A program made the position numbers and the translations under genes. 64,000 nt of DNA from Sparus aurata (taxonomy: Eukaryota > Chordata > Actinopteri > Spariformes > Sparidae): contig NC_044196.1 of assembly GCF_900880675.1 (NCBI RefSeq), positions 6,733,557-6,797,556 on the forward strand, in the 5' to 3' direction. Position 1 is the stretch's first letter, and each line of letters begins with the position of its first letter. Positions 10,401 through 21,478 of the stretch are shown in pieces. The notes under the pieces were generated by a model, which made no database searches, was not told where the DNA came from, and worked only from the letters and a program-made list of their open reading frames with translations.

Positions 10401-11799
10401 TTTCTCCAGTTCTCCCCTCTGTTTCTCCAGTTCTTCCCTCTGGTTCTCCAGTTCTTCCCTCTGGTTCTCCAGTTCTTCCCTCTGTTTCTCCAGTTCTCCC
10501 CTCTGTTTCTCCAGTTCTTCCCTCTGGTTCTCCAGTTCTTCCCTCTGGTTCTCCAGTTCTTCACTCTGGTTTATCAGTTCTTCGCTCGGTTTCTCCAGTT
10601 CTTCCCTCTGGTTCTCCAGTTCTTCCCTCTGGTTCTCCAGTTCTTCCTTTTGTTTCTCCAGTTCTTCACTCTGTTTCTCCAGTTCTTCCTTTTGTTTCTC
10701 CATTTCTTCCCTCTGGTTCTCCAGTTCGTTCTTCTGTTCCTGCAGTGCAGCAACTGTGTCGTCCCATTCTTTCTCCATCTTTTGTGATTGAATTTGAAGA
10801 AGCATATTTTTCCTCAGTAAATCAGCTTTGTCACCTTTTGTGAAGAAAAGATATGACATGACACCAAAAAGGTGTTTTTAGACAGCAAACAACATCACAG
10901 TAAATGAAACATGTCCTCCTGTCTTTTTTATCAAAGACATTTCTGATACTGTATGCTTTGAACGAACTATGAAAGTAAAAACCATGATGTAGTGTAAGTT
11001 TTTTCCACAACACACAACATAAAACTAGACAAAATATTATTGATATTATCAAGCTTAACACTGGGTTGGTGCTTTATACTGACACATGCTTATAATGTAA
11101 CCATCAACAAGCTGTAGCTCATGTATACATTTCAAAATGAGACAAAAGCTATTCATTATTGGAATATCAGTTTCAACAACGTTTCTATGGTATTTGAAGT
11201 GATAAAATCTGTGTTAGTATTCATTGTTTTTTACTAGAAATGAATCATACTGCATATCACTGAAAATGACAGTAGTGGGACTTACGTTTCCATTTATATG
11301 TGGCACAAACAGCAAGAATAAAACTAAAAGCCAATTCAGCCAAGACGACAATCGACCACATGTGTTGAGACAGTGTGAAAATGGATTGAACCAAATCAGC
11401 TGAAATGAAAAGACAAATAAAAATTAAGTAGTAACACCTTTTCAATGATAAACAGTGTCATCTGTTATAGAGAAATATGCTTTGATTTTTAAGCAGTTGT
11501 CATAAAATTATACTTTCTGTAAACCACAATACAAAATGATGATGCAACAATGATGCACTGGAAGGAGCTTCACTCCAGCCAAATTCATCATTGTGTATAA
11601 ATCTTAGAAGTCAACTTGAAATTTATCGATAACATATCATGTATTATAGTATATATTACTATTATAGTAAACATTACGGAAAAACCAAAGTGTTTGAGTT
11701 ACCTCCACAAGTGTGTATTAATAGAATGAAGAATACTGTGTCAAGGTCGAGGGCTGTGAAAGCAGGTTTAAAGAACAGTCTGTCCTTCTGGTTCTGCAT
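7470..11799 (-). CDS. Module B: Ig-less butyrophilin-tail membrane protein with giant coiled coil
   Basis: Three exons join in phase: leader 11808-11703 with ATG at 11799 (MQNQKDRLFFKPAF, hydrophobic TVFFILLIHTCGG), TM exon 11399-11286 (SIVVLAELAFSFILAVC then KWK) and coiled-coil exon 10834-7470, giving about 1,191 residues. The leader resembles that of the butyrophilin-like gene at 55699 (both end CGG at a phase-1 donor), but no Ig exon lies between leader and TM. The third exon is almost entirely heptads of type EELEKQR/EELEKPS with an occasional 11-residue step EQQRKEVEKQK. The predicted topology is a short outside segment, one helix and a very long cytoplasmic rod. Near 7640 the frame slips, so the last ~56 residues become Arg/Asn-rich; the family tail (EQLDENERER, KLQSVEREIT) continues in other frames down to 7388. 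Either the end is frameshifted or the assembly has an error in the repeat. Exons at 13825-13419 may be an alternative 5' end. Confidence 0.6.
7640..10790 (-). repeat. Coding 21-bp heptad repeat with 579-bp higher-order unit
   Basis: The exon is built of 21-bp units encoding EELEKxx. Long identical stretches recur at an offset of 579 bp (for example 7955-8164 and 8534-8743), i.e. 193 residues, equal to 26 heptads plus one hendecad (26x7+11). The hendecad EQQRKEVEKQK occurs about five times. Shadow frames on the other strand stay open across the whole block because of the repeat. Confidence 0.85.
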
Positions 11800-13418
11800 T
11801 GTGTTATTCTGTAAAATGGAAAAAAAAAACAAGCTATAATTCCTGCAAAAAGTAAAAAAGGCAGATAAAATGTTTGATAACAGTGATATCCCTATTGGCT
11901 TCAGCAATCTCTCTGTGTGTAGTAGCTATCTATTATCATCTTTCTCTGTCTGGTCCAGTTCAAATTCTGAAAAAAATTAAATAAACCAGCTGTAATTCAC
12001 AGAAAGCAAAAAACAAAACAATTGACAGATTTTTTTTTCCAATAAAACTCCTAAAACTAAATGTATAAAACAATTTAATATTGATTATAATATAATACAA
12101 TTTCAGCTTTTTTCAAGTAGTATACTAGTCCAGTCAAGTCAGTTATTAAAGCAGGGGTAAATATATCAAACCAAAAATAATCCCCCATCAGGTCTACTTC
12201 TGAGAACTTCCTCCAAAACACATGAATGTGCACTGCTTAACCACTTTGACACAGACGGCCCTGTAGCTGTCGTTGGTCAGCTGGGAAATATGTGTTAACA
12301 GCTATTGTAAATACATGATTTGATATATTTTCATCGCTGCAATCACAAACACAAGCAAAATAGACTTGACGAACAGGCCTTGGTCAAAAAATGCTACTTA
12401 GCGTGATAGGTATTCCCTATTTCTGTAGGTGTGTGTTTTGTACTGCTGACCTGGCTACTGACCAATCACATTGCTGCTGGAATGACTCTGTTCTTTAGCT
12501 AAGGTGTTATTTGCTTTGTGCTACTGAGTTAGCTGCTGGACGACGGGCAAAGAGGCTGCCTGGATGTGCTTATTAGTGGCCTACAACAGCCACAGACTTT
12601 TGATTTATTACCCAGCGTGTTTAATTTGAGTGCTCTCAGTATGTTAAGAGATTCACTCCATGTATAACAAAAATGCCTCTAGAAGAACTTACCAACTCAT
12701 GCTGTAATTGGCATTATTAACTTACATTTACTATACAGAACACTAATATGATAGGATATATGCATAAAAACTGAAACCAATGTCATAATGGAAAGTTATT
12801 TGACTGGAGTGAGTTTGTCAGTCCTACAAGATGTTTGCAGCAGCAATGTGTCAGATATGTTGTTAGAAATAACATCAGAAATGTACATCTTTCTTAAGCT
12901 GGTGTTATTCCTCATTTACTGACGCTATAGCAGAGAGCATAGGCAGCTTGTTGAAATTACAGAAGTAACTGAGGAGAATAAGAGAAAATTCTTACATATT
13001 TACACTTTGAGCTCATATATTGTAGTCTATGATACATGTATGACATGTATCATATGTTGGCTAGTATACTCAAGATAATATAAATGATTATTCCAATTAC
13101 GTTTTTGCACAAAGCCTTTATCAAAGCCTTGACAGTTGCATGAGGGCGAAACACACCATGCAACAAAGGTCCTCAGTGGGATTCAAGCCTTCATGTTTAT
13201 TTTAAGATAAAGTTGCTTGACCAGTTTCCTTTATTTGTGCAGATTTTATCTAAGAAGAATTACATTCATATGCAATTGTCTCTCATCCTGAAATGAACTA
13301 CTGTTTTGACATACAATATGGCACATTCGTATTGAAAATCTACAAAATGGTGATTGCAAAGTTATATTGTCTTTCCCTGTTTCAGTTTCTGCCTAGTCTG
13401 TGCAACATTCAGTCTTAC

Positions 13419-13825
13419 CTTTTGAAATTGTGGCTGGAGTTGAACTGTCAAGATCTCATTGTCCTTCATCTGTTCTGTCAAAGTAGTCAGTGCTTTTTCT
13501 GATTCTTTCTCTTTGTCCTGTGACTTGATCGTGTCCTGGTCCATGTTCTCATCTTTTCGGAATCACAAAAGCACAGCAGGGATAAAAGCAAAACTTGAAC
13601 CAGTGAATCATTATATGGCCGGAGATAAAATTATAGTAGCAAGTCTTTCACCTATAATTCCAATAAGAACAGAACAATACAACCAGATTTATTTTCACAA
13701 ACAGTCCTCTAAGCCTACATTTTTGTAATGAATATGTTTGTATCTAGTATGATCATCAAGAGCTGCTACTTACATTTCCACATGGGAATGAGTACAAGAG
13801 CCACCAGTAAGATGTAACGCATCAT
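13419..13825 (-). CDS. Module B: signal-anchor and coiled-coil exons (orphan or alternative 5' end)
   Basis: Exon 13825-13774 encodes MMRYILLVALVLIPMWK and ends phase 1 at GTAAGT. Exon 13552-13419 continues as YENMDQDTIKSQDKEKESEK, LTTLTEQMKDNEIL, VQLQPQFQK and ends phase 0. Unlike the module A copy, both are open. Their own downstream coiled-coil exons were deleted (junction near 11955). The next acceptor is the leader exon at 11808, which begins in phase 0 without a stop, so these exons can read into the giant coiled-coil gene (about 1,250 residues with two hydrophobic segments before the TM helix). Whether that transcript exists is unknown. Confidence 0.45.
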
Positions 13826-14011
13826 GATGACACAGGAGGTAGGACTGGATGAGACAGAGTCAGCAAACAGCACGGCTTTCAGAGTCACTTCATATGAATA
13901 AAACAGTTATGCTGCAATCCAGGCATGATAGTTATTTTTATGTAACAGTGTTGTACAACTTAAGTAGAATAAGCAGTTTAATATAACTGAGTTATTGAAA
14001 AGCGTACGTAC

Positions 14012-14260
14012 CTGCAGTTTGTGTCAAAGTGGCCTCCTGTCAGAGAAGCATGCAGTAACCTGCTGATCAAAGTCCTCCAATAAGAGAAGTCGTACTCTGA
14101 TCCTGTTCATCTGTGATCACTAAGGTGTGTTCTCTGTCTGATTTTACCACCTGCCTGCTGTAGCTTTAACACACTGTATGTGAAGACTTTTAACAAAACA
14201 AACTGTCGATCACACATTACTCTAGTTTATCTTCTCTCTATTTGCTCCCTGTCACTTTAA
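14012..14260 (-). promoter_or_regulatory. Module B noncoding first exon and promoter block
   Basis: Same conserved block as at 5377 and 18623, with donor CTGCAG|GTACGT at 14012. It is cut at its right side by the piggyBac element at 14261. Confidence 0.45.
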
Positions 14261-14670
14261 CCCTCATGTTGTGTTCGTTTCATGTTAAACAATTTAGTGT
14301 TCCCGGTCAAAAATGACCGGTCCATTTAAACTCATCATAAAAACTGTATAATACATATATTATCACTACTTGTTGTATTAGATCTTTTTATCAACTTCAG
14401 TTCTTGTGACCATTACAAGTTTTGAACTTCTATTTGTTATTTATGGCCTGTATACCTCACTGATCTGAGCGTATACATCTTGAATTCGAGTTCTGAAAAG
14501 CATAATTTCTGGATTATTTTGACTATAAAAAATAATCAGATGAAACATAGTATATTGTTTATCACAGACTACTTAGGGTCAAAGTTACCAAGGACATTTG
14601 TTTTGAAACCATTTAATTTTTTTATACAGTCACATAAAGTAACACTAGTCGTGTTCCCGGTCAAAGGTTA

Positions 14671-14938
14671 AGGTGGGTCTCAGGTGGGGATGAAGACCAG
14701 GATAAGTTCCCATTCTTTGACCTGAATGTGACAGCAGCCTCAGCATGGCCATCCTCTTCATCACTGGATTCCTTCCCATCAGTTAATTCTTGGTCTGGAT
14801 TATATTCTGTGTAGTCTTCATCTTCTGACACTTCCTCCTCTAATCCATCCTCACTGTCAGTTTCCTGGCCTCTCTCCTTCTCACCAGCGTGGTGGTGATC
14901 ACATCAATAGCCTCACTTATGGTATATCGACGTGCCAT
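14671..14938 (-). pseudogene. piggyBac transposase N-terminal fragment, frameshifted
   Basis: From ATG at 14938 on the minus strand: MARRYTISEAIDVI, then after a frameshift an acidic stretch (TDSEDGLEEEVSEDEDYTEY), then SSDEEDGHAEAAVTFRSK and GNLSWSSSP. An acidic N-terminus before the catalytic core is characteristic of piggyBac-family transposases. No DDD catalytic region follows. Confidence 0.7.
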
Positions 14939-15122
14939 GGTGCTGCCACACAATGAACTGTGAGCAAGGCCTAAAAAAAGCATTTATATAGGCTACCAAA
15001 GCTGCGAGAAAAGTTCAATATTATTGAAACAATGTTCCAACAACTTTCTGAGAACAGGTGTTGTTCCCGCGGGAGAGAGACTCTACTGGGCTAAGGGTCC
15101 CGTGGTGGTTGCCTGGGAACCA

Positions 15123-15232
<110 letters not shown>

Positions 15233-15849
15233 ATATGACAAATGAGGATGTACCTGAGATCGGTTTTTTACACTAATTGTAGTCTCACCCATTCATTTTA
15301 ATGACTGGTCATTTTTGACCGGGAACACCAAGAGTGTACAAAAGTTGAATAAAATACACAAAATTGTATGCAAATAAATACTATTTATTTTGTGTGTTGA
15401 AATCCTCTTTGTGGACAAAGTCATGGACTCTTAGGTCAGTCTGATCAAATTAAGTACATTTTTCAGAGATAAAACTTTTAAATCGGACAGATTTGACCGA
15501 AACACAACATAAGGGTTAAGGATTGATTACATTGTTTTACTTGATAGTGAATGATCAATAACAGGGTGTGCTCTTGTTTTATGTATTTTCTTGATTTTGA
15601 AACTTGATATTAACTTCACAGTATAGATAACTTTGTTGTGACATGTACACTTGTACTTATTCCTCTCCTCAGCGTTTTTCCTCCTGTGAAGCACTGTAGG
15701 TTTTGTTTTTTTTTAAACATCAGTTATTTCATCATTGCAGTTGCCTCCATCACAGAGAACAGAGAACAAACTTATGGTAAATTGGGATTAATGTTTAGAG
15801 AATCCAACAGTAATTCATTTTTCTGAAAAAAATAACTCCCACAAAACCT

Positions 15850-16497
15850 TATTAAATTAGATTTTATTGAGATTTTTAACATGTCTTCAACAATCAAGAA
15901 ATTGTGAACAAAAACCTTGACCTTAGAAACACATGATAAAAACATCACAGAGCAGTTCATCCATATGTTTGACACCTTTCATAGATATGTTGAACGATAT
16001 TCTAAATTTCATTAATACATTTTGCAGATGTTTTGAAATACTATCTGTACACAATTAATTAAATCTAGTGGTTCTTATTACACCATCATACATGTTGTGC
16101 TTGCTGTCAGTTAGCTGCACCTAGTGATAATGAAACTTCATTTAACACTTGTGTCATAACATTTCAAATTATACTGCATATGTTGTTTTGGTTTTTTTGT
16201 CAACAGTCTCAGCAAACAGGAATTAATTCATCTGTAGTTTGATATTTAATCCAGACACCAATGAAATATGTGTGATGGTATATTTTTTCACATGTTGGAA
16301 TTTTGGTGAGTATTTGCTCTGATTGCGTTGAAATTTTCATTTGTTTGGCTAATCTATAGAGAATCGAACATCACTCTGTCTGTTACTTCTCAACAGATCC
16401 TCAGTGGGCTCCAGCAATTTCTCCCTGTCAAGTTTCTGTTTCTCCAACATTTTCTTAGTGTCATCCAGTTTCCACTGAGCCTGTAAGAGGTTATCCT
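15850..16497 (-). pseudogene. Truncated 3' end of a further coiled-coil gene copy
   Basis: 16370-16497 encodes on the minus strand the end of the conserved coiled-coil tail, followed by 3' UTR and AATAAA at 15868-15863. At 16497/16498 the sequence jumps to a second copy of the same 3' region (compare 19455 onward). It is therefore the stump of another copy, fused head-on to the module C gene by unequal recombination. Confidence 0.6.
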
Positions 16498-16736
16498 TTT
16501 CTGCTGCACCCAGTGATTATGAACCTTCATTTCACACTGTGTCATAACATTTCAAATTATACTGCATATGTTTTTTTTTTTTTTTTGTCAACAGTCCCAG
16601 CAAGCATTCATTAATTCATCTGTAGTTTGATATTCAATCCAGACACCAAGTATATATGTGTGATGCTGCATTTTTTCACATGTTGGTCTTTTGGTGACTG
16701 TTTGCTCTGATTGCGTTGACAGTTGCATCTGTTTGT

Positions 16737-17553
16737 CTAATATAAAGAGATTTGTCTGTTACTTCTCAACAGATCCTCAACGGCCTCCAGCAATTTCTCC
16801 CTGTCAAGTATCCGTTTCTCCAACATTTTCTTAGTGTCATCCAGTTTCCACTGAGCCTGTAAGAGGTTTTCCTTTTCTCTTAATAATTCCTGCGGTCTGT
16901 CAAATATCTTTTCTCTCTCTGTTATTTCCCTCTCCACTGACTGAAGCTTCTGCTTATTCTCTTCCCTCTCTCTCTCATTTTCATCAAGTTGTTCTACAAG
17001 TCTGCGTCTCTGTTTCTCCAGTTCTTCCCTCTGTTGCTGCAGTTCTTTCCTCTGTTGCTGCAGTGCAGTAATGGCGTTGTCCCTTTCTGTCTTCAGCTTT
17101 TGTGCCTCATCACCTTTTGTGAAGAAAAGACATGACAATGAAGAACACAGAAACACAGCCAAAACTGTCATTAGACAGCAAACAAAATGTAAATGAAATA
17201 TGTCCTTCTGTTGTTTTTTATCAAAGTAAGACATTTCAGAGACTGTATATGCTTTGGATAAACTGTGAAAGTGAGAAGCATGATGTAGTTTTCAGTTTTT
17301 TTCCACTACACACATCATAAAACTAAATCAAATGTTATTAAATATGAACAAGCTTAACACTGGGTTAGTGCTTTACACTGAAACATGCTATTTATGTAAC
17401 CATCAACAAGTTGTAGCTTACGTTTACGTTTCCACAGAACAATGAAGATTACATAACCAATGAGAAATAGACCAGCCAAGCAATAACCCACAACCATGGT
17501 AAAAGAGGTGACAGAAGTGAGACTAGATTTATCCAACTCGGTTGACATTTCAC
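16737..17553 (-). CDS. Module C: TM plus coiled-coil butyrophilin-tail protein
   Basis: TM exon 17553-17428 (or to 17422) encodes EMSTELDKSSLTSV, then MVVGYCLAGLFLIGYVIF and LWK. Coiled-coil exon 17113-16737 encodes DEAQKLKTERDNAITALQ, heptads, EQLDENEREREENKQKLQ, SVEREITE, ELLREKENLL, WKLDDTKKMLEK, EAVEDLL and stops. This is the cleanest copy of the shared tail. The leader exon upstream (around 17950-18060) has lost its ATG through a deletion of about 34 bp relative to module D. The Met at the start of the TM exon could instead make an N-out signal-anchor protein of about 165 residues. No Ig exon is seen. It may be a functional short gene or an early pseudogene. Confidence 0.5.
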
Positions 17554-18622
17554 CTGATGAGGAGAGACATGAGCAGAAATGTCAGACTGTTGAAAAAAGC
17601 TGATCATATGAAACTTATTTAACTCGTCAGTTAAACTCTAAACAACAACTGATATCAAGATTTTACTTTGGTGACTCCTGGTTGAAGTTTTAAAACACAA
17701 CTAAAGAAATTCACCAATCATCTAATTGTCACCATGGATCTGACTGTACAGTTTATATATACATGCAGAGCAGATTGAGTGTGTGTGAATCAACAGCTGC
17801 AACTGGCAAATTGAAAGATTTTGCTGATGTCGCAGCACATCGTCAAACTACAAGCAACAGATAATCAGTGATAACCTAATGGTGCCTTGTTGTGTTACAC
17901 TCGTGTCTGTTTCTGTATCACTTAAACATAAACCATGGTATAAGTAACGTAGTTGTTTGTAAGCGGCCTCCACAAATGAGTGTTAGGAGAAGGAAAATAA
18001 CAGCAGGAAGTTATGAAATAGTGATTAGTAGAAAAACAGGTATTAGAAGCATTATTTATTTTCCAAAAATCTAAATAAATGTGCAATCTGTTTTAGTGTA
18101 GAACATTTATTGTCATTATGATTGTCACATGTGAATAAATAATTAAATGTGCAGCATCAGCAGAAACATAATTCCTGATTAGCCTGTCACACTTTGAATT
18201 AAAAGCCTTATTCAGAAGATATTAAGGAATGAAATGAAATTCATTTGAACCTTTCATTCATTAATAGTGTCTGTACATTCAATAGTATATTTCAAACAAG
18301 AATTGCTAATAGCTTATTTGCCATAGTTTAATACTTTAACCCATTTGTGGCTGACAGAAAAACAGTCCATTTGATGAGATTATACTGGGTTTACTTTTCT
18401 GAGGGCATCATATACTGTATATGTGTCATCCATAAACCATATGGATGAGACAGAGTCAGCAAACAACACGGCTTTCAGAGTCACTTCATATGGCTCTTAG
18501 AACAAAAAGGTTATGCTGCAATCCAGGCATGACAATGATTTTTATGTAGCAGAGCTGTTTGTTGTTCAATTTAAGTAGAATAAGCAGTTTAATATAACTG
18601 AATCATTGAAAAGCGTACGTAC

Positions 18623-18880
18623 CTGCAGTTTGTATCAAAGTGGCCTCCTGTCAGAGAAGCATGCAGTAACCTGCTGATCAAAGTCCTCCAATAAGAGAAG
18701 TCGTACTCTGATCCTGTTAATCTGTGATCACTAAGGTGTGTTCTCTGTCTGATTTTACCACCTGCCTGCTGTAGCTTTAACACACGGTAGGTCAAGACTT
18801 TTAACAAAACAAACTGTCGATCACACATTACTCTAGTTTATCTTCTCTCTATTTGCTCCCTGTCACTTCAAGGATTGATC
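18623..18880 (-). promoter_or_regulatory. Module C noncoding first exon and promoter block
   Basis: Third good copy of the block at 5377 and 14012, donor at 18623. The anchor exon that follows it in A and B is cut away here: similarity stops at about 18443, just before where the ATG should be. Confidence 0.45.
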
Positions 18881-19691
18881 ATATTTTTTTTACTTAATAG
18901 TGAATGATCAAAAACATGGTGTGCTCTTGCTTTATGTATTTTCTTGATTTTGAAACTTGAGATTTAACTTCACAGGATAGATAACTTCGATGTGACATGT
19001 ACACTTGAACTTATTCCTCTCGTCAGCATTTTTCCTCCTGTGAAGCACTGTAGGTCTTTTTTAAAACGTCAGTTATTTCATCATTGCAGTTTCCTCCTTC
19101 ACGGAGAACAAAGAACCAAATTGTGGTGAATTGGGATTAATGTTTATAGAATCCAACAGTAATTCATTCTTCTGAAAAGAAAAATAACTCAAAACAAAAC
19201 CTTATTAAATTAGATTTTATTGAAATTTTTAACATGTCTGCAACAGTCAGCAAATTTTGAACAAAGACCTTGACATTAGAAATACATGATAAACACATCA
19301 CAGAGCAGTGCACCAACATATTTGATAGACATGTTGAAAGATATTCTAAATTTCATTAATAAATCTCGTACATGTTTTGAAATACTGTCTGCACACAATT
19401 GATTAAATCTAGTGGTTCTTATTACACCATCATAAATGTTGTCCTTGCTGTCAGTTAGCTGCACCCAGTGATTATGAACCTTCATTTCACACTGTGTCAT
19501 AACATTTCAAATTATACTGCATATGTTTTTGTTTTTTTTTTGTCAACAGTCCCAGCAAGCATTCATTAATTCATCTGTAGTTTGATATTCAATCCAGACA
19601 CCAAGTATATATGTGTGATGCTGCATTTTTTCACATGTTGGTCTTTTGGTGACTGTTTGCTCTGATTGCGTTGACAGTTGCATCTGTTTGT

Positions 19692-20670
19692 CTAATACAA
19701 AGAGATTTGTCTGTTACTTCTCAACAGATCCTCAACGGCCTCCAGCAATTTCTCCCTGTCAAGTATCCGTTTCTCCAACATTTTCTTAGTCTCATCCAGT
19801 TTCCACTGATCCTGTAAGAGGTTTTCCTTTTCTCTTAATAATTCCTCCGGTCTGTCAAACATCATTTCTCTCTCTGTTATTTCCCTCTCCACTGACTGAA
19901 GCTTCTGCTTATTCTCTTCCCTCTCTCTCTCATTTTCATCAAGTTGTTCTACAAGTCTGCGTCTCTGTTTCTCCAGTTCTTCCCTCTGTTGCTGCAGTTC
20001 TTCCCTTTGTTGCTGCAGTTGCTGTCCCTTTCTGTCTTCAGCTTTTGTGCCTCATCACCTTTTGTGCAGAAAAGACATGACAATGAAGAACACAGAAAAA
20101 CACCAAAACTGTCATTAGACAGCAAACAAAATGTACATAAATGAAATATGTCCTTCTGTTGTTTTTTCTTCTTTTTTATCAAAGTAAGACATTTCAGAGA
20201 CTGTATGCTTTGGATAAACTGTGAAAGTGAGAAGCATGATGTAGTTTTCAGTTTTTTTCCACTACACACATCATAAAACTAAATCAAATGTTATTAAATA
20301 TGAACAAGCTTAACACTGGGTTAGTGCTTTACACTGAAACATGCTATTAATGTAACCATCAACAAGTTGTAGCTTACGTTTACGTTTCCACAGAACAATG
20401 AAGATTACATAACCAATGAGAAATGCAGAGCAGATTGAGTGTGTGTGAATCAACAGCTGCAACTGGCAAATTGAAAGATTTTGCTGATGTGGCAGTATAC
20501 TGTCAAACTACAAGCAACAGATAATCAGTGATAACCTAATGGTGCCTTGTTGTGTTACACTCTTGTCTGTTTCTGTATCACTTAAACATAAACCATGGTA
20601 TAAGTAATGTAGTTGTGTGTAAGCGGCCTCCACAAATGAGTGTTAGAAGGAAGATAACAGCGGGAACCAT
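19692..20670 (-). pseudogene. Module D: broken butyrophilin-tail gene
   Basis: A leader with ATG at 20670 reads MVPAVIFLLTLICGG, but the expected donor GT is GC (GGAG then GCCGCT). The TM exon is gone except for its 3' edge: a deletion of about 300 bp fuses the sequence at about 20433 (compare module C 17466-17770). The coiled-coil exon (about 20075-19692) has a 10-bp deletion near 20025 that shifts the frame, although the rest (ITEREMMFDRPEELLREKEN, KRILDREKLLEAVEDLL) is well preserved. Poly(A) signal at 19221-19216. Confidence 0.75.
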
Positions 20671-21478
20671 CCTGGAGTGATAATAATTCAAATACGTTGT
20701 TATGAAATAGTATTTTGTAGAAATACAGTTATTAGAAGACAAAAATGTATTCTAAGATTGTTACATGTGAATAGATCATTTAATGTGCATTATCTGTTAC
20801 AGTATCTTAATTCCCAAATAGCCTGTCACACTTTCATTGTAAAGCCCTATTCAGACATTATTAAGGAATTAAGAAGAATTAATTAGAAGAATTAAGACTT
20901 TTTCAGAAGAAATTCATTAATAGTGTCTGTACATTCAATAGTATATTTCAAACAAGAATTGCTAATAGCTTATTTGCCATAGTTTAATACTTTAATACTT
21001 TAACCTGTTTGTGAAAAACAGAAAAACAGTCCATTTGATGAGCTTATACTTTTCTTGCTTTCCTGAGTGCATCATATGGTGTTAGCATGTCTTTGCCTAG
21101 CAGATTGGTAAAACTTTTTAAGTGTTCAAATTTCAAATTGAGATGATTAAGCACAAGAAAAATCAATGCTTCATGCAAAAAAAAAAAAAATAAAAAAAAA
21201 TAAAGATAAAACCTTAGATGTTCACTTTAAACTGCAAGGACAAGTTCAGGAGGAGTTTGCTGGAAATCGGTGATAAATCACCTCATACGGGCCACAGACT
21301 GGACTCTATAAATATAGTGAATTTAACTGAAAGCATGATAGCAGCAATCTAAAAAACAATGGATTAATTTTAGAAAATTAAAAATACCTGTTGCGTGCTT
21401 AAAGGTGTCGCCTCACTTCTCAGTAAACTACACAGTCAAAGTCCTCCAAACGATTTGTACTTTGAACTTATCCGTGTA

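Larger units (their letters stand above)
11045..14260 (-). repeat. Module B segment duplicated in module A
   Basis: 11045-12828 aligns with 1315-3593, and 13248-14260 with 4595-5640, in the same orientation. Both start with CTTAACACTGGGTTGGTGC or a one-base variant. B has lost about 460 bp near 11955 that in A holds most of the exon at 2673-2613 and the exon at 2475-2138. A carries the hAT remnant and TA repeat instead of 12829-13247. Confidence 0.8.

Noticed and set aside
7640..10790. Regularly spaced repeats that might suggest a CRISPR-like array
   Set aside because: Units are contiguous 21-bp coding heptads without unique spacers, in a eukaryotic gene.
7620..10843. Very long plus-strand open frames (over 1,000 codons, Phe/Leu- or Ser-rich) opposite the coiled-coil exon
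   Set aside because: They are antisense shadows of the 21-bp heptad repeat: a repeat whose unit is a multiple of three and contains no stop in other frames stays open everywhere. Composition (FLQFFPLF, SFSSSSLC) is that of translated repeat, with no splice or start context.
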